A stretch of 64,000 bases of DNA from Varroa destructor. Lineage: Eukaryota > Arthropoda > Arachnida > Mesostigmata > Varroidae. Numbering within the stretch: the stretch's first letter is position 1; every line of letters begins with the position of its first letter. Location: assembly GCF_002443255.2 (NCBI RefSeq), contig NW_019211458.1, forward strand, positions 14,813,939-14,877,938, written 5' to 3'. Shown here in pieces: positions 37,701 through 55,271 of the stretch. A program made the translations under genes and the position numbers. The notes under the pieces are model-generated. The model worked only from the letters and a program-made list of their open reading frames with translations, made no database searches and was not told the origin of the DNA.

Positions 37701-39739
37701 CAGCGTCCACTGCACACGGGGTCGACGTAGAGATACCGCGGAACGAGACCGTTTTATACCGCTTGAATCTATCCTGTTCCACATTTTTTTCTCTAATTAT
37801 TCAGCTTTCGGTCGGACTTGCGCAGATCGACAGTCGCACGTTGTCGTTCTGTTGGGAAGTAAGCGAATTGAACCCAAAATAAAAACATTCGCCTAAGCAG
37901 GGCGCTGGCCTATGACCAAACCCAGTAGAGCATAGGGCATCTGCTGACCAGCCACGACTTATCGGCTATTACTGACTAACTATTATCCGAAACCGGAGCA
38001 GGACAAGCTGCGACAGCCACCCCAAGCTATCGTCTAACCATCTTACAAGCTACGATCAACATCATCATCAACGTCGTCGTCGTCGCCATCAGTGACGACG
38101 ACACGTGACGATCAACGCCACGGGGTTATTTTTCACGCATTCTTGATTGAAAGGTCGAGGGGCCGATAACCGAACCGGCGAGCGTATAAACGTACGGACA
38201 CAAAACGCAGATATCAGCATCGCCTGTAACGGAGTAAATGCGCGATGCTTGGAGCTGTTTATTACATAAATGAGCCAATATATGTTAGTTATAGAAGTTG
38301 TCATACAACCAGCTGGTAGTAGTTTTAACGGAAAAGATGCGCTAAATAGTGTAGTCAACGGCTAACATATATAAGAAGTATTGTATAATTTAATCACTAC
38401 AGTCAGAAACCGCCTTTTCCTTCTGCGATCAATTTTACCTAAAATGGATCAGGAAAGCAGAAGGTACAGAACGAACGATAAATACGAAAACCAATGCTAA
38501 TCGTCGACAGCATAAAAAGGAAACAGCTGCGGTAACTAAAAGCAGGTAGCTTGGTCCAGCTAATATTAGAGAACAAACATTTGAAGACGGTTAGTGGCTT
38601 CCAAAGCAAAAAATTACTCAACGAAGGATGTTACCAAATAATTAATAATTATAAACTATATATAGTATATAAACTAACGTTAATAAATAAAATTATTTTT
38701 TCGTCAGGTTTCTTGATTATTTTTTTTTAATTTTCGATGCTCATTGGATTTGCATTAACAAAAATGCGTCTTTCGTTCTGCCGCGATGAATTCTGAAACG
38801 ATGCGGAAGACGTCTATAATTTGTAATAACAAAAATTGAGATGTTTTTATTTAATTAACGCCAACTGTGTTAATACTAGCAGCCACACTGCAACACGTAG
38901 CCAGGCTAAAGTTTGGCAACTTACAATAACCAGATTTCAATTAACTATTAAATGTTGGCTTATTTTTTGGGTATGTTTAAATTTGCTACGAACATTGTCC
39001 TTAGAAGAGAATCGGAAGCATTTATTGTCCAATCTCAGTTTAGTTTTTCTACCTATGCTGTAAAAAGTTGAATTTCTTGACCAATAAGCGATTTGTTTCT
39101 CGCATAAGGCGACCCTATCCACCGCTTGACTGAATATCTAAACTGTGTTTCTGTCATGGCGTCTTCGACAACTACGTAATCGGTTGATGGTCCGCATGCT
39201 TAGAACTAGGTGTGAGGAAACAGAGCTTTATTTCTCATCGATATAGAGAATGTGGCAACGTATGATGTCAATAAGACTCAAAGTAAACAACACTAGATTC
39301 ATTCGATTAGTTGTTTTCTAGTGCAGCTCAAAACAGTAACCCAAGTTAGTTGACAAAGGTCTCCGGAAAAACATCAGCGATTTACACATGACCACTGACC
39401 ACATGACCTGTATGTATAATATAATGAAACAAGTTACCATCATCACAAATCAATTCGTGAAGTTTTCGAAAACAGAAATGCTTGCTAATTATCCGATAAT
39501 TATTTGTATAATTTCTTCTGAAATTTAATTTTCTCAATTTACACACATTAAGAAATCTGTGACGTAACCTTTTTACATGCTAGTATGTTATAGTTTTTTT
39601 TCTCTGTGGTTGAATCAGCCGTAAACAAGTGAGTAAGCGTTCAACAACTCACAAAATAGTCCGTAGGTCGATGATATGGGAAAATCGGCAGATTTGTCGG
39701 CAAACTGATTGGTTTACTATCGGCAAAGGCCTCAGCAGG
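37701..39739. other. transition to AT-rich DNA, no gene recognised
   Basis: GC-rich sequence gives way to AT-rich sequence by about 38.4 kb. Only short open frames. Confidence 0.5.
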
Positions 39740-39903
39740 TTCACTGAAAGGTTACGCGGTTTAATCCTGACCCTTTCGCTTTTCCAATTCGGTCGTGTAT
39801 CTGTTTAGAAAATACGACACATTTCTCTTTATTTTCTACATGGTTGTGTACGTAAATCTCACCATTGTCGTCCACTGTCTCAAAGTTTTGACTGTTTATG
39901 CGA

Positions 39904-40206
39904 TGGCTTTTATGTCTCGTACGTGGCAAAATCGTCTGTCCAAGCGGTCTGCGTCGTCTCAATGGGAATTCCACCGGTCGATGCTTTCGCCGTCGATGCC
40001 TACCCTTACGATACCCAAAGCTCCAGCCGCCGCTACAGTGGCCTATACGCGTACGTTCTGTGTCCACATCGCTCTAAGGATTTCATGCGCCATTCATGAT
40101 TCAGCGCGGACTCGACACGAACGGCCCGCCGGTCGCGCCTCTTCGGTCACCCGCTTGTTATCCGCACTCACCTTTATTGCACGTGACACTGCATACAGTT
40201 GTACAG
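39904..40206 (+). other. candidate plus-strand exon (possible SDHA 5' exon)
   Basis: A GC-rich island of about 270 bases in AT-rich surroundings ends in ACAG|GTGAGC with the donor at 40207. From an ATG at 39904 it is open to the donor (about 101 codons, basic and Ser-rich at the start), so it may be coding or simply open. SDHA needs an upstream untranslated exon, because an acceptor lies 12 bases before its start codon. This island has the right strand and position, giving an intron of about 10.8 kb. A separate small gene is an alternative. Confidence 0.25.
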
Positions 40207-43200
40207 GTGAGCAGTAGCTGTTAATATAATATTGTGGCAGCAAATGCCGCTATCCTGTAGACGCACACCTGCTATACTGTGCTCCGCACAGGGCTTATAT
40301 AATGAATGAATGATATGGAACAGTGACGTAGTTCCATGTCCTATAATGAAATGATAAAAAACAAAACGTTTAGAATATATGCATACTGCTTGTGGGCTAC
40401 GGAGGGTGGCTAGCTATTTTATTAGGGGAACACAGTTGAATGCATAGATACAAATTAGCACAGAGCCCTCTATTCTTACCGAGATTATGCAACACCTGTC
40501 TCGCCCATAGCTAACCACAATAGTAATTTTATTCAACATAGTAATTATACAAATGAAAATAGTTATGGCTGTATTCAAATATTGCTTGTGTTCATAAGTT
40601 GAAAAGCTCATATTAAAGCTATATTTCTGGGTCATCTCAGAATCTACTCGGACTAGAGAGGTGCCTTGAAGATTTGTTTTAAACTGTTATTTAGGTGTTT
40701 TTGAAACAAAGTCTTATCTGCGGGTTTCTGATCCGTGCGTGTAGCGTTTTGGCAATGTCATTTGTTGCTATGGCAAATGATTCGCTCGACTGCAAACTCT
40801 CTAAAACGACCCTTGTGTTTGGCTGTTCCATAGATGTCTATTGAAACAGGTTTAACCAGGAAGATACATCTTACCCATATTTCAATGCTATATTCGCCCT
40901 CAGTGGACACGCGTTGTTTGTGTTAAATCAATGGCTGATAAAATTTTTATTAGCTTGTGCATCATCTAATAGGATAACATCAGCTGACACAAAAAGCTCA
41001 CACGCGTAAAGGAAGGTCGTTTCCAAATAGCATGGCTGAGCTTTTCACTTTTCCAATGTTTCCAAGTTACCGTTGTAAGGAACTAACTGCATGTTTTTGA
41101 GAACTACATTACCGTATTTCGGCTTGTCCGGCTGGACTGACAACGAAATGTTTCTTCGTTTTGCTTATAACCACATATGAGACAGGTTGGATGGTAACGC
41201 TGCGTTGGCATTACAGACTGGGGTCGTCATGACTCAAAGGAATGAAGCCGATATTGTATCGATGGATTATTGCGCCGTGCGCATGACTCATACATTCTCA
41301 TATTAAAAGTGATAGTTTGCCTACCTCGTCATTCATCAGTTATTCAGTGTTATTCAATGCGTTCTAGAGAGCGTGCTCAACAGTGACTTACCACAATAAT
41401 AATCGATCGTGTGAAACCTCATATTTAGGACAATCTTCTAACTCCAAGTAGGCTATTTGTCTGACGCACGCGAAATTTCTCATAGCGCGACTGCTGGCAA
41501 TTTTCACGTCGAGGTTCCTTTCCCCTCGCAGTCGCTTTCTGCGCCCCCCACTTCTTGTCGTATGGGAATGGATACATATTTTAGAATCCGGACAGGCATA
41601 GCGAAGAGCTAAAATGGCTGTGCAGGACAGGAAAACGAGCACCAAAATGGAACATGATCGTATGACAGTGATCAGCCGAATATAGATATTTTCAGAGTTA
41701 GCTTATTTTTGTATAGATGCATCGCTTTCGAAAAACGAGGCTCAGTTTACCATCGGATGAAGGAACGTAGTTCCTTTGAGTGCACCTTCAAATCTTTACG
41801 TTTCAATTAAGCCGCAGCAATTGCTAATTCGCCGCTAGTTCGTTACCCTAAATTTGGTCACAAATTAGGACATGTTCGTGTCAAACTTGTACGTAGCAGC
41901 TTCAATTTCGCTCCAGCCAAAATACATTTATTTTGTAGCACTATTCGATAAGCATTCTGCCAGTTCAGTGTCGATCTTATTATCAAATTTTGTATTTGCT
42001 CTAAATGGCATAACAGCTGAGTTATACCGTCGCTTTTAGAACAAATTGTCTATATATATATATATAAGCTACTCCTGTAAATGAAGGCTCTTCAATTTTT
42101 AAGACACTGTCGTGTGTAACCCACATCAAATTTTTCTTTAAATTGCCAAATATTTGTATAGCCATGTGATACGCATCAACCCCTCATATAGAGATCTTCC
42201 TATCTTTTAATCATATTATCGTCACTAAACAATCCTGCAACATAACCTGGTTAAATTTTACTATAACGCGAAACCAACCGCTCATGTAAATGTACAAATG
42301 CTTACTCTACAAGCGTAGAGCTTTTGTGTGTTTAGAGTTCCCAGTCTAATATAAGCGTGAAATATGAATGTCGTTATACTGAGTCACAGATAAACAATGC
42401 GGAAGCAAAATTTAAATTCGTTATATGGCGTAAGCATTTGTTATATGACTGAAGAAGTGGCATAAAACGCAGCCATACAAAAACGCCAATTGAATGGAAA
42501 CGCTATTGAAAAAATGCATTGATAGAAGCTTACCTGGCTAGCAACTTCCTCAACCGATTTGTATTCGATTAATCGAAATACAGGACACCTTGCGACACTA
42601 AAACATAAACCGCGAACTTTTAAACTCCAGTAATCAAAAGTATTTTTAGCAAGGCTGCTGAAGACCATCATCAGTACCAAAAACGGAGATGTGTATCGCT
42701 AACGAAATATGGCGACTAAGAGATACGTACTGTTCGGTAGCTCTGAGGCAATCCAAGCCGAGGGTCAACCAGATATAAAAATTCTTTAAATCATTGAAAC
42801 TTGCACCATCGTTTGAAGGGTACTTCGAATACTCCGAAAGTACGGCCTATCAATGATCGTAAAAGCAAGCAGAAGTTAGGTGCGATCCTATGATAAAATT
42901 GTAACTTACATGGAGAACTGAACGGTCAGGACTTATTTGTTAACTCAACGACATGGGTGTCACTTTTGCACGAGGTACAATGAGTCAATTAAAATCACAA
43001 AATAATTTTATCAGATGCCATTAAATTGAGGTAGTATTCGAACTGCAATTATTTTGATTCAATAAAGAATTGCTTTGAGCCTCATTTAAGGACAGAGTAT
43101 GGACTAAGGTGATCCAGAATACCCGGTCGAGACTGCTTTCAACTATGATCTAAAGTGACAGTTTTTGTACGAGAATTAAATATAATTCAAGGATATTTAT

Positions 43201-45613
43201 ACGTTTAGATGTTAGTAAAAGCTTTGTACAAGAGCACCCTGATCTTCAAGGGGGTATCTCTGTTTCTAAACTAGGCTAACTAATACTATGCTAATGAGTC
43301 CCATATTGTAGTTCGGTATGAAATCGCGAGCCCACATGATGATAATTGCTTGAACAGCTCCCATGAGACCCAAACAATGTGTACGCGTCCACAAGTTATA
43401 ATTTAAGTAGGTAAAAAAATTAATCAAATAAATTGTGGTTGATATCATGCCGCTCGTCTCCCCCTAATTTAAATTAATAACCCAAATGACGCTAAATATT
43501 TTTATATGATTCTATGCATTTTTTATGATATTGAGATACTGTGCTGTGTTGACCTGTATTTTATAAATTTTTGATCACTACCAGGAAAGGTAAAAAGAAA
43601 GTTAATTTATGAACCTAGACTTGTTTTTAGGGTCGGTTCAGGTTGTCATTTTAGGAATTGTGTTTATAAAGTAATACTGGATAACTTACTTTGATCTGGC
43701 TGATAAAAAAAAACAGTTCTTTTCCAGAATTGGTACGTCACGATACCTTTCTAAGTAGTAGGAGGTAGCCGGAACAGTTTCCACTAGTCACAAAATGCCC
43801 TGTATGAAAGAAGTCTACATAATAATGATAATAATAACTGTAGCCGTGTGGTAGTAAACAACTCTAATTAAATCTAGTCACAAGCTATCATGTTATTAGT
43901 GGTTTAAAGTCCAGTGTAAGAAAAGACGAAGATTTTTAACATTTTTAGTCAACGATGGGGCTCAAGTAGGTGTAGAAGTCGGCAACGCCTTGAAGGGCAA
44001 GTCCAAAAACGTCGCGGATATTTCCTGTAGGCACGCAAATTCACTGAATGGTATCCGAGACTGGGTCAATATCTTAGATTGTAGCTTAATAAAATTTGAA
44101 GTCTGCAGAAAGTGATCTTAGCGTTTTTTAGATGAAGCGGCAGATGCACTTTGGGATATGCAATGGTTGAACAAGCAAAAGCCCGGAGGAATAATCTGGT
44201 AAAACTTATATAAGCAATGCATTTAAAATGGCTCCAATAGAAAACCCATAATTTCTGTTATAGATAAAGCCCAGTACTTAAAAAAAAAAAACCGTCATAT
44301 TAGGCAAACCCGGACAATGGCTTATTGATAGTCCAACCTTGGCCAACGCTTTGTATTCGGCGGAGGCCTTGTTGCATGTCTGTCTTTCGACGACAATGGA
44401 TTATGTCTTCCACACATATGCACGCAGACATAATTTTCACATATTAACTGTTGATAGCTGTGCCTTTCTCTATTGTAAAATGTCTTTCAGCCTATCTCCC
44501 TTATGAGAAAGTGTCCTTTTCTACATAACTTAAATTTTACTTAGACTGCGCATTGTATAAAAAGTCAATGAATTTGAGAAGTTATTATTTGGGTATGACG
44601 TAGAGCAGCTCAATTTACAAGTTAAAGCAAGGGAAATCCCTCACAAGTAAAGCTTTTAGTACTTATTTTAAATTGTCATCGGGAACTGCAATTAAGAGGA
44701 AACTTTTTATTAAGGATAAAGTGTTGATTTTTACTCGTAAATATATCTGAAGAAGTTGACTTTGCGCTTTCGGCATCAAGCCACATTTTTATTCTAATAC
44801 TCAACGGTGGCACTATGTGCAACGTTTTTTTTAGCTAGCACATTAACTTTTATCATCATTTATAGGCAATCGACGCTGTCTCTGCGTCAATGAAAGATGT
44901 TCTCGTATGAATTTCAGATTGCCATCTTTTAATAAGACCAAGTGCTCATTCTTAGCGCAGCCATTTCTGGATAGTACATGTATACTGTAATGAATAGCTG
45001 TAGATACATTACCTTTACTATATCTATGTTATATGTGTATAAATGCAATACTCAACGTCATGTTGTATACGTTGACATCGTGTAGCAGACTAGTCTTAAA
45101 CCTGGTGCTTTACCTTGGATTAGCCAAAGCCACTGATCAGCCATCGATACGCTGTCAAGGTAAGCAATCGTCCGATACATCCGACATTGCAGTAGCAGGG
45201 GCCCACTTACCGCATAAGTCATTTAATATGCTATTTTGCTATCCGTGTATCACGTCGTTAATATAACTGAAAGGCTATGGTTGATTAGTTTAGCAGTAAA
45301 GGGTAGCTTATATGTGAGAGTGTGTGTGTTATACGCTTCAGAAAAAATTTGTACGAAAATAAGAGCTCAATGATCACAAGTTGAAGTGTTTTCATTTCAA
45401 TTCATTTTGATTGTAGCATATAACCGAGTGTTCCTCAAATTCATTACTAATTATATATATATATAAACGGATCGACATAAATACTTCTAGTATTATATTA
45501 TAGTAAATGTTTTTTTGGTACTTAAAGCGTAGAGTAGAGGTTGACAGAGTGGTTTGAGGTAAATAAACAGTGGAGATACAATAATTGCCTTGCAACTTCG
45601 TGTCAATGTTCTG
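40207..45613. other. AT-rich stretch without recognised gene
   Basis: About 5.4 kb with short open frames only. It has a TA tract at 42052-42066 and an A12 run at 44280-44291. It may be the 5' intron of SDHA. Confidence 0.5.
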
Positions 45614-46010
45614 ATGGAGGAAAATATAGGCGGCTTAGTGGAGGCCGCTCAATACGGCAAAAAACGCAGTGATGAACCTCGGGCCAGCCCGAAAACGAAA
45701 ATCTGAGAAACCAGATCGAGGAGGTGAAGCGTCAGATAGCCCAAGAACAATGGCCTGAGGACCAAGTCGTGTGGAGGATTGGGAGGTCTCTCAGAAGCGC
45801 TGCTTTGATATGGTATGACCGTGAGGCGTTAGAGGCCGATAAGTGGCAAAAATTCAAAATAAGCTCGCGGACTGCTCCCCAAAGGAAAAGCTCAACTTAC
45901 CTGGCTATTTGTTTAACCTCATTACAATCCGAAAAGGAACATTTATAAATTTTAAGCCAGAGGTCGGCTTTAAGGTCTTTCCTACAAAAATACGAAGAAT
46001 AGCGAAATAG
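45614..46010 (+). pseudogene. gag-like retroelement relic with two frame breaks
   Basis: Starting at ATG 45614 one frame runs to TGA at 45704. A second frame is protein-like from about 45691 to 45860 and shows an amphipathic NQIEEVKRQIAQEQ helix, then RIGRSLRSAALIWYD and, 12 residues on, a WQKFK motif. A third frame takes over near 45855 (KLADCSPKEKLNLPGY) and stops at TAG 46008-46010. The order of a small-residue-rich A.IWY patch, then W..F, then a basic-hydrophobic stretch is typical of the gag (capsid) region of LTR retrotransposons. The frame changes mean it cannot make a single protein. No reverse transcriptase, integrase or terminal repeats are visible nearby, and a TA tract begins 30 bases downstream. 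Assignment to a named clade is not possible. Confidence 0.5.
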
Positions 46011-46037
46011 ATTTTTCGTAATTTCAGCACAGATTAG

Positions 46038-46039
<2 letters not shown>

Positions 46040-46091
<52 letters not shown>
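46040..46091. repeat. (AT)26 microsatellite
   Basis: Uninterrupted for about 52 bases, shortly downstream of the gag-like relic. Confidence 0.95.
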
Positions 46092-46095
<4 letters not shown>

Positions 46096-46410
46096 CAGTT
46101 TTGTTTGGCGAAAATCATACAGCTTAATTCAGATACCCAATTGAATTTTTATTTAACTTTTGGATCTGAGTTTGGTAGGATGTAATTACATAAGTTAACG
46201 ACAACAATGTACGAAGTCGGTCATATGCAAAGTCACGCGTCTTGCGTACTACTTCAAATGATTTCTGTGGGTATATGATCTCGGTTACGTGATCTTTAGC
46301 ATATAGCCCCCGCGTGTCTTCCACAGATTTGGCTCAATATAGTAACTTAATCTATGTATCTAAGCAAGCAAGAAACAGATCCTCTGTAATACAGCCTGGT
46401 GAATTGATTT

Positions 46411-46430
46411 ATATTATTATTATTATTATT
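46411..46430. repeat. (ATT)n microsatellite
   Basis: Six to seven units. Confidence 0.9.
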
Positions 46431-47979
46431 GCATTACTATAATCATCGAATTTTTGAGTAATCTAATATCGTAAATTTACTTTGTATTCGCGGAAGCCAG
46501 TAAAATTCGCTTTAGCATGAGGTGCGGAGGGCAAAAAGTTCAACCAGTTTCTATCATTAAGTGATGCGCGAAGATGTCTGCATGCGCGGTCTATGGCTGC
46601 CTAAATGCTTCTGGAACTAGCCTTTAATTTATTTATTTAAATACATGCAGAGATTAAATGATGGTGAATGTGTAAATGTAGATAGAGATAGACAGCTTAA
46701 TCTATGAAAAAAAAAATTAGAGATGGCTTTATTGGATAGTTTATGAGTTATTCTCGGACCCAATATTTGTACCAAATGCACGTACACAATGTTTTTTTAT
46801 AGTGCCTCTACTTATACCGTAACAAGGCTCTTGTGTCGAAGGCTCTTCATCGTGCTGCTAAAGGCGAACTCAAAACGGTAAAAAGGAAAGGTAAACTTCT
46901 TGTTCATCCAATACAGTCTAGAGCGTTTCCCTATATTCTTTCGCTATAGAGTTGACGTAACAACTTACTTCACCGTGCAATCAGTAAGTTTCTCTATGTG
47001 CTGTAATATATTAATTGTATTGATATTCCGTTCAATCAGTTAGAGCTGAGAAAAATAATAAACATTCCAGAAAATTACGTTATGAGAAAATTCTCATAAT
47101 ATCCCCGTGAGGCACCAATTTTGACTCTAATCGACCCGAAAGTTGCTTTTTTTTAACATGATAAATCACGAATAAACTACTTTACATTTTAACTGACCTG
47201 GGCTAAGAGACATGTAATAAAATATTTTGTTTGAAGTCAGCTATTTTGAAAAGCAGATTTTGAATGTTTTATTTTCTAGGGAACGTTATCGACGCTGATA
47301 ATAGCTTGAGATTAAATCGATAAACTAATAGCAAAGAGGGACCTTGTATATCAAACGTACTTATCGACGGCCCTTTTTCTTCATATTAATATGAACGAAA
47401 ACTAAAAAAAGCCTTGAAAGTATAATTGTGTAATATTGCAGCTACTGTTGTAAGACATGGCGACATCATCTTCATCAGCAAACGTAAATTCCCTACTTTA
47501 AAGCTCGTCTCTGGACGGTGCCCAGTATTTTCCATTGAAACTATCTAATAGATAGCAGGCCATCAAAATTTGCTCGTCAACACCTTTTTGTTTAACGTAT
47601 TAAATTTAAACTGCTCAAATAATATATAACCCATGTACTAAAATTATTTCAAGCTATTTAGCTTATTTTATAAAATAGAAAAACACGTTACGCGCACCTG
47701 TACCCCACGTGTAGGGTATTCGCCTGGCAGCATGAGAGTGTTACCCATTAACATTAAGATCCTTGTAATCGCCGGCCTTTGATAAAGAGGGAGGACGTAA
47801 AGGCTTTGAGAGAGTGATTTAATTTCGTTCCAAGTATGGATAAGCAACCCACCTCTTTTCTATCCTGTAGGTTACTTAACGCTGTCATTAGTTCGAATGC
47901 GCAATAATTTTGTCCACTTAAAACACTCAATATTTTGTACGTATTTGTGGGGGATGATCGCAAAAAATCATAGTTTTTA

Positions 47980-47981
<2 letters not shown>

Positions 47982-48028
<47 letters not shown>
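47982..48028. repeat. (AT)23 microsatellite
   Basis: Uninterrupted for about 47 bases. Confidence 0.95.
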
Positions 48029-48033
<5 letters not shown>

Positions 48034-50959
48034 CTTGCCCTGATCCATACTGCCAAATTGAACGTAGCACACCCACCGCCAAATTTGGTTAGTCAGTTTA
48101 TTAATATTCTAATATTGTACCTAGTCTGACTTATACAAATTGGACAAATACAGAAAATATGGAATCTACTAAGATCCTCTAACAACTGAATAAAATAAAT
48201 AAGGCATTCAATTGGATAATAAATTGCTTTACAGTCAACGCACTGAGATATATGTAATATTATTTAAGCAAAATCAATATTTCGAAATGACACTAGATCC
48301 CGTAAATTAGTCTCATATAAGCAATAAAGTCTCGACCCGTATATACATATCATGCCTGCCAAAAAGCCCCTACTTTATAAAAGACACTAGTAACACGGGT
48401 ACACCATATCAATTTATTACAGTGCTATAACGCCAGCCATGGCAGAGTTATACGAGATGTTTCGGCCCCTCGAAAACTAAAAGTCAGCCGGAGAATGCAA
48501 ATTAGCTCGTCATATCTAGTTTGTTTATTAAACTCAATGTTCTTTTACTATTGATAGCTACGATTTGTCTGATCTGAACATATTTAGACTGCGATTTTAC
48601 ATAATATTGTATAAATCTGGGCTTTTTTTTGAAGTGTAAATGTGTGTAGGTAAACGAAAGGCAGTGAGATCTTAGCATTGACGACAGGGTAGCGCAAAAT
48701 CGGAACTCTTGTCCACGTTGAAAACCGAGAGACGCCACATCATGCAGCCTTAAACGATACTTAGATACGCCATTGAGGAGACTGATCACCCTACTTAGAC
48801 TTGGAACCCTAGAGCAACTCTAAGACTAATGTGTTATAATGATTATATAATAATAGCTTAAAATCTCGCTGCTCATCGATGTATTTCTGTGTTCCATAAC
48901 TTTTTAAGATAGCTGAATATTAATCGCTAAATATGTAGCAACTAAATTCAATTGTCTAGTCTTGAGTTTCCTTTTGGAACAAAATAAATACACAAGCAAA
49001 TAAAGAGTACCAGTTAAACTATCTTTATCCGATCCAATTTAACAATTCTATATTTACGTATTTACATCAAATGAGCCAGCTTTCTTGGAGCATATTGATA
49101 AATATTAACTGTCGAAGGATATCATCAGACTTGCTAATTATGCCGCCACTTTACGATACTAAACAAAAACCGTCTTTAGGTATACTTTGAGATTGTTTCG
49201 TTGACTGTTCTGTACTAGTAGCATGTTGAAACTCAAATATATAATACCCCTTGACTTACAATATTGCACTACAAGCAAAGGCTCTTGTAAATCATAGACA
49301 TTTAATTGTAATTGCTAACCTTAACCGCACTCGCAAATCTGCAAGTACAAAATGCGTTGATACCATATGTGATTTGGAATGAATTAAGATTACTTGTGCT
49401 GCTTCAACGTTTCATTTTGTTCACCAGAGCGATAAATATGTGTAACAGCCTTTTATCTTAAACAATATTGTATAGATAACCGTAATAAGATAACACAGTG
49501 TAAATTAGAATTTTTTTTGTAAAAAGCTTAGCATCTCTGACGCATTATTCATTCGCAATCCTCTCTATGGCTCGTGTTTTACGTCCGGTGTCGCCGTTAG
49601 ATACTTCATTACCATCACGTGCGCTCATGGTTAGCAGACAAATACGTGGTACTCGGACCCAATAAAATGCACCGATCGATTTGCACGTCTCTTCAGTGTT
49701 TCTTGTATATGGTACCCGTGCCCATATTTTCAATCACTATTCACTGGTTGATTTGTTAGATGTTTTACCTTGTTATAACCATTCAGCGGTGCTCCACCAA
49801 GTCTCTTTATTGGAGGAGTTTCTAGAGCATGTTGTGCTTTTGGCTTCTCTGTAAGTAAATATGATACCTCTCTATCACAAACGTTTTTAGAATTTTATTA
49901 GTTGTGCAAAACTTTTATTGACGCCCTTTGGAATAATTAACAAAGATGCTTTTATTGTATGGCAGTTGCCTTTCAAATTCCTTTTACTATTACATTCACG
50001 CGACGAATCAGTTTTTTGCTAAAAATGTTTGAAGACAATACGGAAGACGTGAAAGAGGCCAACTTACAACAAACGATTTAAGGCATTTGTTAAATCATTG
50101 TAGATTACAGCTTAAAAATACATAGTGTGTGAAATATACCTTTGTGCTCCATAACAGTCAAGCAACTTAGGAAACTAACAACAAATTAAACTTAGGCAAA
50201 TTCAACAAAAATTTGAAATTACTTAACTTAATTGTTTTAGTGTTAAGTTCTATCGCCAACGATTCCGAAGCAGATTTCCATTGTAGTCAATCAGGTGCAC
50301 GATTTTCCCATATTTTTTCTCTTAACTCGTGCTTGTGTAGGCCATTTTTCAGTAAATTTATTGAGCGTCCACTCCAAAAAACAATGACGAAACCGTAAGC
50401 AACACAACAGCGGGCTGGGCATCGACGATCTTTGACATTCTAACTAAGGATAGGCTTGGCCATGAAATATTTGCCTACAAATACAGTAAATGGGCGCATT
50501 TATATGTTTCGAACAATTTATCTTCATAGTCTAATTAATATTTATCGATGAGAGCCGTACTCGTTTCTCCCGCAATTGTTCCATGCTTTATACCCTGTTC
50601 TCTTCTAGTAAATTTCAAATTACGCGGGATGCGTCTGCCGCGGAGCGATATGTCAGCTAGTTTATTGTGGTCAACCAGCGGGCAAGTAAAGTGCCCAACA
50701 GAAAATTGTGCGGTAGTCTGAACAGCCTGCTCTACTGGAAGAATAGGCCGACTGGCCGATAATATTTGCTAGCTACTCCGGTGTACGTGTGCAAAGTTTG
50801 TATCGTGGTATGGTCTATAGCCATTTTTTAATATGTCTTTAAGGAGCATAAGTAGCCATTATGTTCTATATTCTGTCTAGATTAGTCTTGCTAAGTGTGT
50901 CTGTTGTAGTGGAAAAATTCTCTGTTACAAGACTAATTATTTAAAGTCGTATTATATTG

Positions 50960-50988
50960 TTTGTTTTCTTGCTCATTCTGCTGCTTAG
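50960..50988 (+). other. probable splice acceptor in the SDHA 5' leader
   Basis: A pyrimidine-rich run with TTTGTTTTCTTGCTCATTCT character ends in CTTAG at 50988, 12 bases before the start codon. The exon would begin at 50989 with a short leader, implying an untranslated exon upstream. Confidence 0.6.
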
Positions 50989-51000
50989 ACGGTAGGCGGT

Positions 51001-55271
<4,271 letters not shown>

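Larger units (their letters stand above)
46092..50986. other. AT-rich stretch without recognised gene
   Basis: No exon-like frame on either strand. The 66-codon minus frame at 46124-46324 and the 95-codon minus frame at 48502-48789 are of mixed composition but match nothing I know. (ATT)n lies at 46411-46430 and (TA)n at 47982-48028. It is probably the 5' intron or upstream region of SDHA. Confidence 0.5.
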
